From Deltaproteobacteria bacterium (GTDB lineage: Bacteria > Desulfobacterota > Desulfobulbia > Desulfobulbales > BM004), in contig JAFDBU010000258.1 of assembly GCA_019313095.1 (NCBI GenBank), positions 1 through 5,482 on the forward strand: a DNA stretch of 5,482 nucleotides, written 5' to 3'. Both the position numbers and the translations under genes were made by a program. Position 1 is the first letter of the stretch, and the number at the start of each line of letters is the position of its first letter. Below, one piece after another: positions 1-5,482 of the stretch. The notes below the pieces were generated by a model, which saw only the letters and a list, made by a program, of their open reading frames with translations, searched no databases and was not told the DNA's origin.

Positions 1-75
1 GTAGGATACGTTGGTGAAAAACGTGAGCTGATCGTTTCAAAACAGAAACTGCACAGGTTGGACGCCGAATTCTGA
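1..75 (+). CDS. C-terminal end of an unidentified protein (5' end outside window)
   Basis: Frame 1 is open from the first base and ends at TGA (73-75), giving 24 residues that end in ...KLHRLDAEF. The other two forward frames hit stops within the first 15 bases, and a hairpin follows the stop directly, so a gene end is the simplest reading. The visible tail is charged and basic (GEKRELIVSKQK) with no recognisable motif, and I cannot assign a family or function. It is probably not co-transcribed with the next gene, because a hairpin and a separate promoter lie between them. The fragment is too short for coding statistics, so a chance open frame remains possible. Confidence 0.5.
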   Translation, partial: VGYVGEKRELIVSKQKLHRLDAEF

Positions 76-79
76 CGGA

Positions 80-120
80 TGATAAGTTTCAATAAGCTCC
101 CCCCCCTTAGAAACTTATTA
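80..120 (+). terminator. Hairpin after the upstream gene, possible weak terminator
   Basis: A perfect 9-bp inverted repeat ATAAGTTTC (82-90) / GAAACTTAT (110-118) extends by one G-T wobble and one T-A pair at its base (80-120). Above a two-base AA bulge (91-92) the stem continues as TAAG (93-96) / CTTA (106-109), closing a loop made mostly of a run of eight C (99-106). It starts 5 bp after the stop at 73-75, which fits a terminator. The stem is AT-rich and no strong T-run follows, so intrinsic termination would be inefficient. It may instead protect an mRNA 3' end. Confidence 0.45.
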
Positions 121-149
121 ACGAAATCTTTGCGCAAATACTTGTTCGA

Positions 150-177
150 TTGACAATGCTGGGATCATTCTTACAAT
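150..177 (+). promoter_or_regulatory. Sigma-70-type promoter for the beta-propeller gene
   Basis: TTGACA (150-155) is an exact -35 consensus. After a 16-bp spacer comes TACAAT (172-177), a 5-of-6 match to the -10 consensus. Initiation would be expected around 183-186, leaving an untranslated leader of about 150 nt before the ATG at 334. It is the best promoter match I found by eye in the window. A second AT-rich block, TATTAT (181-186), could act as an alternative -10 but has no well-spaced -35. Confidence 0.6.
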
Positions 178-191
178 TCTTATTATAGAAT

Positions 192-206
192 CGATAATAA
201 TTCTCA
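192..206 (+). promoter_or_regulatory. Fur-box-like operator
   Basis: The 15 bases match the 7-1-7 Fur inverted repeat (TGATAAT-N-ATTATCA) at 12 of 14 fixed positions; the mismatches are C at 192 and C at 203. The site lies about 15 bp downstream of the -10 box, over the start of the transcript, where bound Fur would block initiation or clearance. An ATTCT / AGAAT / ATTCT set (176-180, 187-191, 200-204) adds further inverted symmetry. The surrounding DNA is very AT-rich, which raises the odds of a chance match, and no fur gene or iron-uptake gene is visible in the window. Confidence 0.4.
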
Positions 207-272
207 ATAAAATTTAATACCCATGGAGTTTAATGAACAAAGAAAAACAGTAATAGATTAAAAACTGCAAAT

Positions 273-329
273 TATCACCTCTGCTTACTCAGCAGATCTG
301 CATTCTTTTGATTTTGAAAGGAGGTGGTA
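273..329 (+). promoter_or_regulatory. mRNA leader element able to sequester the Shine-Dalgarno site
   Basis: Bases 273-282 (TATCACCTCT) can pair with 320-329 (GGAGGTGGTA) in a 10-bp helix of eight Watson-Crick and two G-U pairs, burying the whole ribosome-binding site of the gene at 334. A competing hairpin, TCTGCT (280-285) / AGCAGA (291-296) with a 5-nt loop, uses part of the same anti-SD strand, so forming it would free the SD. A 10-bp palindrome, GCAGATCTGC (292-301), lies in the large loop. The pairing is read from the sequence; a switch function is inference. I recognise no known riboswitch class. Confidence 0.4.
317..325 (+). promoter_or_regulatory. Strong Shine-Dalgarno site AAAGGAGGT
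   Basis: AAAGGAGGT is a near-complete complement of the 16S rRNA 3' end. GGAGG (320-324) sits 9 nt before the ATG at 334, which fixes that start. It is far stronger than the ribosome-binding sites of the two other genes in the window, and it is the strand that the upstream CACCTC sequence can pair with. Confidence 0.85.
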
Positions 330-333
330 CATT

Positions 334-1173
334 ATGAAATGGTTCTCATTTCTATTCATCATACTCGGTATGACTTTAAGTATGATTCCTTCGGTACCGC
401 AGGCGGAGATTCTGGCCATGCTGAATTATGAATCCAAACCCCAGCAGACCATCCGACGTGAAGGGATAGCTATAATTGATGTGGACCCGGCTTCTGAAAA
501 TTTCAGTAATATCCTTTTGGACATTCCCTTACCCCCTAACCTTGTAAACCATCATATCTTCTACAATAAAGATACGTCTAAAGCATATATAACAGCACTG
601 GGGCAAAGCGATCTGCATGTAATGGACATGACCAGATACCCCTATCGTATTAAAAAAGTAGAAGTGCCTGAATGTATTGTTGGAGAGGATATAGTTTTTT
701 CCAGAGACAACAAGACATGGTTTCTAACCTGCATGGGCTCAAGTAAGGTCATCGTGGGGAATGCGGTCACGGAGCAGACAATGAAGACAATTACACCATC
801 CACACCATATCCTCATGGCATTGCAATAAATGAAGATATAGACCGGATGATCATTACCAGCACGGTGAATGCAGCTGATCTTGGCGACCCCGGTGAGGTT
901 GTAACTGTCCTTGAGATCAGTACCGGGAAAGAGTTGTCCATCCATAAACTTTCCAACAAGCCTTCACCGTCCGGAGTGGCACCGGTTGAGGTCCTGTTTG
1001 TCCCTGGTGCTGAGCCACCGGTTGTATATGTCACGAATATGTATGGCGGGACTATCTGGGCCGGAACCTGGTATCCGGAGAAGAAGGACTTCGCTTTTGT
1101 TGAAGCCTATGATTTTACTCCGGTTGCAGGCGGAGTCCCTCTGGAAATGTATTTCAATTGTCCTGCTGCCTGA
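334..1173 (+). CDS. Secreted YncE/YVTN-like beta-propeller protein, probably C-terminally truncated
   Basis: This is a 279-residue protein of unknown specific function. Residues 1-24 look like a Sec signal peptide: MKW, a hydrophobic core (FSFLFIILGMTLSMI), then a possible cleavage after VPQA. No lipobox cysteine is seen, so a soluble periplasmic or exported protein is expected. The rest shows beta-propeller rhythm. Repeated units of about 45 residues carry strand pairs such as HHIFYNKDTSKAYITAL (73-89), GEDIVFSRDNKTWFLTC (117-133), HGIAINEDIDRMIITST (161-177) and PVEVLF...VVYVTNMYGGTIW (217-242), the last resembling a YVTN repeat. About five blades are visible. A sixth begins (GGVPLEMYFN, 266-275) and stops after one strand, so the protein looks shorter than the six or seven blades such folds usually need. 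The start is fixed by AAAGGAGGT 9 nt upstream. Upstream promoter, Fur-like and leader elements suggest tight regulation. It is monocistronic as far as can be seen. Such propellers serve in binding, scaffolding or catalysis, and no catalytic motif is evident here. Confidence 0.8.
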   Translation: MKWFSFLFIILGMTLSMIPSVPQAEILAMLNYESKPQQTIRREGIAIIDVDPASENFSNILLDIPLPPNLVNHHIFYNKDTSKAYITALGQSDLHVMDMTRYPYRIKKVEVPECIVGEDIVFSRDNKTWFLTCMGSSKVIVGNAVTEQTMKTITPSTPYPHGIAINEDIDRMIITSTVNAADLGDPGEVVTVLEISTGKELSIHKLSNKPSPSGVAPVEVLFVPGAEPPVVYVTNMYGGTIWAGTWYPEKKDFAFVEAYDFTPVAGGVPLEMYFNCPAA

Positions 1174-1206
1174 GTGGCATCATGATGCAGGTCATTAAAT
1201 AAACAC

Positions 1207-1238
1207 GCCCCGGTATAAACATGTCCTGTTGCCGGGGC
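1207..1238. terminator. GC-rich hairpin between convergent genes, possible bidirectional terminator
   Basis: GCCCCGG (1207-1213) and CCGGGGC (1232-1238) form a perfect 7-bp stem. Inside it a further AACA (1218-1221) / TGTT (1227-1230) pairing is possible. It lies 34 bp after the propeller stop and about 60 bp after the reverse-strand RSH stop, so it can serve both transcripts. The forward side is followed only by TTTC; on the reverse strand the stem is followed by GTGTTTATTT. The T-tracts are therefore modest, and the position is the stronger evidence. Confidence 0.6.
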
Positions 1239-1298
1239 TTTCAAGTTATCCATCCCAAACTTTTAGTTCGTTCTGGTCATTACAAATTAATACTGAAA

Positions 1299-3401
1299 CT
1301 ACTGTTCGATAACGAACTCATAATCCAGGTTTGATTTATTAATATGAGAGAGGATGCTTTTCAGGCCGTGCAGGTTTGCGACCTCAAAATTGATTTCCCA
1401 GGCAGGTTTATTTTCATCAATGCGGGAAAGAACAAGGACATCGGCAATTTTCATTTTATCCGGAGCAACCGCCATCATCATGAAGATCCTGTTGCGTGTA
1501 GCTTCAGGAATATAGAGATGCTGGGGCTTGGTTATCATGGTTTCCTTCAACATCCAGCTGACCATCACTACATCTTCCCGCCGTACCTTGAGAGAGCGGA
1601 AACGTTCGCAGGTCTTCTGATGTACTGAAATGCCCCTTTCATTCAGGATGCCGATCAGATCTTTTTCTGTTGGATTCGGTTTGCAGCAGGCGGAAAATTT
1701 AATAACCGCAGGGTCCAGAGTATTGAGGAAAATTTTGTTCAAACCACGGCCCGACGGTTTTTTGATGCCGAGCTCTTCCGGCAGAACATTCATTATTCTC
1801 TGGCGTAATTCACGGTAGGAAACTTCAGCAACACCGACATTTAAATACAGCTGTTCTATAGATTCCATGTACAGCCGTTCCAGGATTTCAGCCTTGAATT
1901 TTAATAAGTCATTCATAGAAAGTCCGTAACGCTGACATTCCTGCTCAAGTATTACTTTACCTATTTGAACCGCCAGGGCCTGGCGCCTGAGCCGGAAGCC
2001 TTTTGCAAGACCGGAACGGGCCCGCGGCGTCTTGCAGAGCTCCTGCAGCCTGGGTTCAAATAGCACGGGTTTTTCCTGCAGAATGACCTTTACCTGGTCA
2101 CCATCCTTTAAAACATGGTCCGGTTCGACCCGTTCCCGTTTGATTATTGCCGCGATGCAGCGGTTGCCGACCTCGGTATGGACCTGAAAGGCAAAATCGA
2201 GCACAATTGATTGCAGGGGCAGACATACTCTGTCTCCCTTGGGAGTGAAGGTATAGATTTCCTTTTTGCCGCTGGCGGCAATCATCTCGCGGGGCGAAAG
2301 TCCTTCATCAGTGCCTAAAAGGTCAAACATCTCCCGCAGTGTCTTTTCGAACTGGCCGGCCGGTTTATGTTCGGACCAGGCCTTGATAATTCCCCGCTGG
2401 GCGGTGCGGGCCATCTCAGGTGTACGTATCTTGAACAGATAATTCCGGCCTTTTATATTGGCCCTGGCATGCAGCCCCTGATAACCGGTCGGTTTCGGAT
2501 TGGAAATAAAATCGCGGATTGTCCTGGGGATTGGCGGGAATTTCTGGTTGACCAGGCCGAGCACGCGGTAGCATGATTCTATATCATCAACCAGGATGAT
2601 AAATTCCATGGGATGATCGATGGCCTTGACCAGAACTTTATTCACGGGGTCGAAATATCCCCAGAGACCTTTGGCCCGAGGGGTAATTTCGAAATTTATC
2701 CAGCTTGCCTCTAGGTCTTCATGCAGGGTTGAGACGATCTCTTTTACTTCAGGTGCGTTTTCCAGGTTACGTATATGGGCCAGGATCTTGTTGCTCTGCT
2801 TCGGAAATTTGTGTTTCAGCGCCAGGTCATAGAGCTCCCTTTTCATGTCAAAAAGACCCATTACCCTGGCCATGGGAGCATAGATGTCAAGAGTTTCATC
2901 TGAAATTTTCTGGCGCCTGTCTCGTCGCATGGCTTCAAGAGTCCGAAGATTGTGCAGCCTGTCTGCCAGCTTGACAAGCATTACCTCCAGGCGGGCTGCA
3001 GCCCCGGAAAAAATTTTCCGGTGCACAACTTTGTAGAATCTCTGCTTGTCACCGAGAAAATGTGCAATCTTGGTACAGCCGTCAACTATGGCCTCGACAT
3101 TTTTGCCGAACCGTTCACCGATAACTTCCAGGGTAACATGCTTGACATCTTCAACCGTATCGTGCAGGAGGGCGGCAGCCAGAATTTCGGGATCTCTGAT
3201 ATCCATCTCTTCGGCTAATATTCTGGCCACATTACAGGGATGCAGAATATAGGGATCACCACTTTTGCGTAACTGGTCAGCATGCGCCTGTTCGGCAAAA
3301 TCAAGCGCTTCAAAAAAAACCTTGGCTTTGCCGCCCGAGCCTCCCAGATACACGGCCATCAATTCTCGATAATCGGCAATATTAAATTCTTTCCTGGCCA
3401 T
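1299..3401 (-). CDS. spoT: RelA/SpoT-family (p)ppGpp enzyme, probably hydrolase-only
   Basis: This 700-residue long RSH protein handles the alarmone (p)ppGpp in the cytoplasm. Domains in order are an HD hydrolase (about 25-195), a synthetase-like domain (about 235-350), TGS (about 381-441, EIYTFTPKGD...), a helical region, a conserved-cysteine/RIS region (about 565-605, ACCKPNP...HQKTC) and ACT (about 625-700). The hydrolase looks intact: R45, H54 (YILHP), H80-D81 and E84-D85 (LLHDTVED), D147 and N151 (KLADRLHN). The synthetase is degenerate. R242 and K244 of the RxK motif remain, but the catalytic Asp of the D-x-x-A-x-R motif aligns with H263 and its Arg with I268. The Glu of EVQIRT is L322 (LFKIRT). 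GYQxLH (306-311) is kept. I infer an enzyme that degrades (p)ppGpp but does not make it; the symbol reflects that inference, and a second RSH elsewhere would be expected to supply synthesis. The ATG at 3401 has no clear Shine-Dalgarno site, but the HD domain needs this N-terminus and no better start is near. It is divergent from rnr. Confidence 0.93.
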   Translation of the reverse strand: MARKEFNIADYRELMAVYLGGSGGKAKVFFEALDFAEQAHADQLRKSGDPYILHPCNVARILAEEMDIRDPEILAAALLHDTVEDVKHVTLEVIGERFGKNVEAIVDGCTKIAHFLGDKQRFYKVVHRKIFSGAAARLEVMLVKLADRLHNLRTLEAMRRDRRQKISDETLDIYAPMARVMGLFDMKRELYDLALKHKFPKQSNKILAHIRNLENAPEVKEIVSTLHEDLEASWINFEITPRAKGLWGYFDPVNKVLVKAIDHPMEFIILVDDIESCYRVLGLVNQKFPPIPRTIRDFISNPKPTGYQGLHARANIKGRNYLFKIRTPEMARTAQRGIIKAWSEHKPAGQFEKTLREMFDLLGTDEGLSPREMIAASGKKEIYTFTPKGDRVCLPLQSIVLDFAFQVHTEVGNRCIAAIIKRERVEPDHVLKDGDQVKVILQEKPVLFEPRLQELCKTPRARSGLAKGFRLRRQALAVQIGKVILEQECQRYGLSMNDLLKFKAEILERLYMESIEQLYLNVGVAEVSYRELRQRIMNVLPEELGIKKPSGRGLNKIFLNTLDPAVIKFSACCKPNPTEKDLIGILNERGISVHQKTCERFRSLKVRREDVVMVSWMLKETMITKPQHLYIPEATRNRIFMMMAVAPDKMKIADVLVLSRIDENKPAWEINFEVANLHGLKSILSHINKSNLDYEFVIEQ

Positions 3402-3622
3402 GCACGCTGTGAGTGTATTCTGCTCTTTAGTGTGATATAAAGTATGATCGGTTGGTTAGAGATTTAATTAGATAACATTGCGCCTTGAACCGGACAAGTA
3501 TTTTTTAGGGAAACGGTATTTTCTTCAGGACCACAATGCATGGTTTCAGTTCAGGCGCAGAGCGTTATAAAACCACAGGATACATAGAATCAGCTACCTG
3601 CATTCTTTAACAGAGCGCACTT
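3402..3622. promoter_or_regulatory. Divergent intergenic region between the RSH gene and rnr
   Basis: These 221 bp separate two head-to-head genes and must contain, or lie near, both promoters. No consensus-grade pair is visible. For the reverse gene, TTGTCC (complement of 3492-3497) and TCTAAT (complement of 3467-3472) are plausible, but the spacer is a long 19 bp. For rnr, TAGAAT (3585-3590) and TATAAA (3566-3571) are reasonable -10 boxes without a matching -35. Neither gene has a strong Shine-Dalgarno site: only CAGAG lies before the rnr ATG and nothing convincing before the RSH ATG. I see no tRNA, small ORF or strong hairpin in this stretch. Confidence 0.4.
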
Positions 3623-5482
3623 ATGAGACGAAGACAGAAGGGATTCCGCCAGAACAGGTCTAGAAAAGACAGCACTGCACGCAAGAGATACTCACAGCCG
3701 GTCGGTTCTAAAAAAACTGGGGGATCTAAACAACCGCACATGCTTGTACAGGAAATTCAGTCCTTCCTGTACCAGAAAAAAAAGCCGCAGAACCTCACAG
3801 AGATTATGAATGCTCTTTCTCTCAACCGTTCAGAAAGGAAGATGCTTTCCAACCTGCTAGCAGATATGTGTCGGCAGAATATGATTTCCTGCCCGCACAG
3901 TAAAAAGGCGGGCAAACTTTATACTCTCGCCCAAAAAGATGATCTTGTCGAAGGAGTTGTCGAAGTTCATCCTCGGGGATTCGGATTTGCCATTATAGAG
4001 GCCAGGACGGCTGAACCCTCCCAACAGATAGAGAAACCGCAACGCCAGGACCCGTTTATAGCCCCTGATAATCTTGGCAGCGCCCATCAGGGCGACAGGG
4101 CCCTTTTCAGGCTCATTCCTAAAAAGCGCGGCAGGACAGAAGCCGTAGTCATTAAGGTTATCCAACGGGCTGCAACCGTTCTGGTAGGGAGTTATGAAGC
4201 AGGAAGGCAGACCAGCCTGGTGATCCCTGAAGACGAGCGCTTTCTTTTCAATATCCTGGTACGGAGGAAAGACTCATGCGGTGCCAGAAACGGTGATGCG
4301 GTGGTCGTGGAAATAACCGATTTTAAGGGGGGGCACAGAAACCCTGAAGGGCGCATTATAGAGGTTCTGGGTGATCCGGCTGATATAGCAGTCCAGGCTG
4401 AAATAGTTATCCGCAAACATAAACTGCCCCATAGATTTTCTGACAGGGCCCTGCAGGAAGCGGACAACTATCCTGATGCAATGTCGGAGGTCAAAGGCAG
4501 GCTTGATCTGCGTGCTGTGTCCCATGTTACCATAGACGGCGAGACAGCCCGGGACTTTGATGATGCCGTTGCAGTGGAAAAAACTGCCAGAGGCTGGCGC
4601 CTTTATGTTTCTATTGCCGATGTCAGCTATTACGTCAAGCCGGGATCTGCTCTGGACTGTGAAGCATACGAACGCGGCACCAGTGTCTACTTTCCGAACA
4701 GGGTGGTACCCATGCTGCCTGAACGTCTTTCCAACAACCTCTGCAGCCTGGTACCCAACCAACCGCGACCGGCGTTTACCGCGATAATGGAATTTGACCG
4801 GGAAGGTAAGAGGCTGGCGAAGAAGTTTACCAGGTCCATAATTACCAGCCGGCACCGGCTGACCTATACAGTTGTCAAACAGATCCTGGTTGACAAGGAC
4901 AATGCGCTTATCTCCAGATACAGTGATATTCTTACCCAGCTTCAGGACATGGCACAGCTGGCCTCGGTATTGGAAGAGAAACGTATTGCCCGCGGCAGCA
5001 TTGGTTTTTCTATCCCTGAGGCAGAGGTGCTTATTGATACTGATAACCAGGTTGTAGATGTGGTCAGGGCTGAACGGAACATGGCCCATAAACTTATTGA
5101 GGAGTTCATGCTTGCCGCCAATGAGGCTGTTGCAGCAACGCTGTCTACCGCTGACATCCCAACCCTATACAGGATTCATGAACCGCCGGACGATATGAAA
5201 ATCCTTGAGTTTACTAATTTTGCCAGGACTTTGGGCCTGCGTCTAACTACGAAAGGGGGTTCGCCTAGGTGGTTCGGCAAGGTTCTCAGCATGGTTGCCG
5301 GCACCCCGAAGGAATACATAGTAAACAACATCCTGCTGCGCACCATGCAGCGCGCCCGCTATTCTCCGGAGAATGAAGGACATTTCGGCTTGGACGCCAC
5401 GTTTTACACCCATTTCACCTCACCCATCAGGCGGTATCCGGATCTGGTCATACACAGAACCCTCCTGAACATGCTGATGAAA
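3623..5482 (+). CDS. rnr: Ribonuclease R (3'-5' exoribonuclease), 3' end outside window
   Basis: The 620 codons in view encode the RNase II/RNB-family exonuclease that processively degrades structured RNA from the 3' end, releasing nucleoside monophosphates, in mRNA decay and RNA quality control. Domains in order are a very basic N-terminal tail (1-38), a winged-helix-like domain (about 41-103), two cold-shock-type RNA-binding domains (about 109-165 and 183-250) and the catalytic RNB domain (from about 292). The metal-binding motif TIDGETARDFDDAV gives D305, D311, D313 and D314, with the same spacing as D272/D278/D280/D281 of E. coli RNase R. HFTSPIRRYPDLVIHR (597-611) is the conserved late RNB motif. 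The reading frame is uninterrupted to the last base; the RNB end, the S1 domain and the basic tail should follow. The winged-helix and N-terminal extension point to RNase R and not RNase II. The first cold-shock domain carries roughly 15 extra residues (about 127-141) relative to the E. coli protein as I remember it. The ATG at 3623 has only a weak CAGAG upstream, but the downstream domains fit this start. Confidence 0.96.
   Translation, partial: MRRRQKGFRQNRSRKDSTARKRYSQPVGSKKTGGSKQPHMLVQEIQSFLYQKKKPQNLTEIMNALSLNRSERKMLSNLLADMCRQNMISCPHSKKAGKLYTLAQKDDLVEGVVEVHPRGFGFAIIEARTAEPSQQIEKPQRQDPFIAPDNLGSAHQGDRALFRLIPKKRGRTEAVVIKVIQRAATVLVGSYEAGRQTSLVIPEDERFLFNILVRRKDSCGARNGDAVVVEITDFKGGHRNPEGRIIEVLGDPADIAVQAEIVIRKHKLPHRFSDRALQEADNYPDAMSEVKGRLDLRAVSHVTIDGETARDFDDAVAVEKTARGWRLYVSIADVSYYVKPGSALDCEAYERGTSVYFPNRVVPMLPERLSNNLCSLVPNQPRPAFTAIMEFDREGKRLAKKFTRSIITSRHRLTYTVVKQILVDKDNALISRYSDILTQLQDMAQLASVLEEKRIARGSIGFSIPEAEVLIDTDNQVVDVVRAERNMAHKLIEEFMLAANEAVAATLSTADIPTLYRIHEPPDDMKILEFTNFARTLGLRLTTKGGSPRWFGKVLSMVAGTPKEYIVNNILLRTMQRARYSPENEGHFGLDATFYTHFTSPIRRYPDLVIHRTLLNMLMK

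Noticed and set aside
911..1198. A 95-codon forward frame overlapping the 3' half of the propeller gene, considered as the missing propeller C-terminus by frameshift
   Set aside because: Its translation is rich in R, S and L with no propeller repeats, and after 1173 it adds only a few residues (PEWHHDAGH), so it does not restore the lost blades.
2367..3252. Several forward frames of 60-90 codons inside the RSH gene region
   Set aside because: All are antisense to the conserved RSH reading frame and carry no motif of their own.
298..3608. An 11-bp direct repeat CTGCATTCTTT at 298-308 and 3598-3608, upstream of the propeller gene and rnr
   Set aside because: A few exact 11-mer repeats are expected by chance in 5.5 kb, and the flanking bases do not match, so I do not claim a shared operator.
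3857..4165. A 102-codon reverse-strand frame opposite the cold-shock region of rnr
   Set aside because: It is fully overlapped by RNase R coding sequence with conserved domain features, and nothing supports a second gene.
4274..5089. A 271-codon open frame on the reverse strand opposite rnr
   Set aside because: It is wholly antisense to the well-supported RNase R frame, shows no recognisable motif or domain order, and looks like a shadow of its codon pattern.

Overview
The window looks like ordinary chromosome of a Gram-negative bacterium. A member of the former Deltaproteobacteria (Desulfobacterota) is my best guess. That guess rests on the general look of the proteins (a long RelA/SpoT homologue with degenerate synthetase motifs, and an RNase R with a winged-helix N-terminus) and not on any diagnostic marker. 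No insertion sequence, CRISPR array, phage gene, tRNA or rRNA gene is visible.

Layout from left to right: (1) the last 24 codons of an unidentified forward gene (1-75), followed by a hairpin with a C-run loop (80-120). (2) An AT-rich control region (121-333) with a good sigma-70-type promoter (TTGACA, 16 bp, TACAAT), a Fur-box-like operator just downstream of it, and an mRNA leader of about 150 nt whose sequence can base-pair with the complete Shine-Dalgarno site. (3) A forward gene for a secreted beta-propeller protein (334-1173) that appears to lack its C-terminal blades. (4) A short convergent spacer with a GC hairpin (1207-1238) that may serve as a shared terminator. (5) A reverse-strand, full-length RelA/SpoT-type (p)ppGpp enzyme (1299-3401). 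All key hydrolase residues are present, but the two acidic catalytic residues of the synthetase domain are replaced. (6) A 221-bp divergent intergenic region (3402-3622). (7) A forward rnr gene for ribonuclease R (3623 to the window edge), cut off inside the catalytic RNB domain.

The RSH and RNase R genes are transcribed divergently and both belong to stress and RNA or nucleotide turnover physiology, but the window does not show that they are co-regulated. The propeller gene is a separate unit with its own elaborate upstream control. The two observations most worth following are the probable hydrolase-only RSH, and the layered control upstream of the propeller gene (Fur-like operator plus SD-sequestering leader). 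I see no clear sign of a wholly new multi-gene system here.
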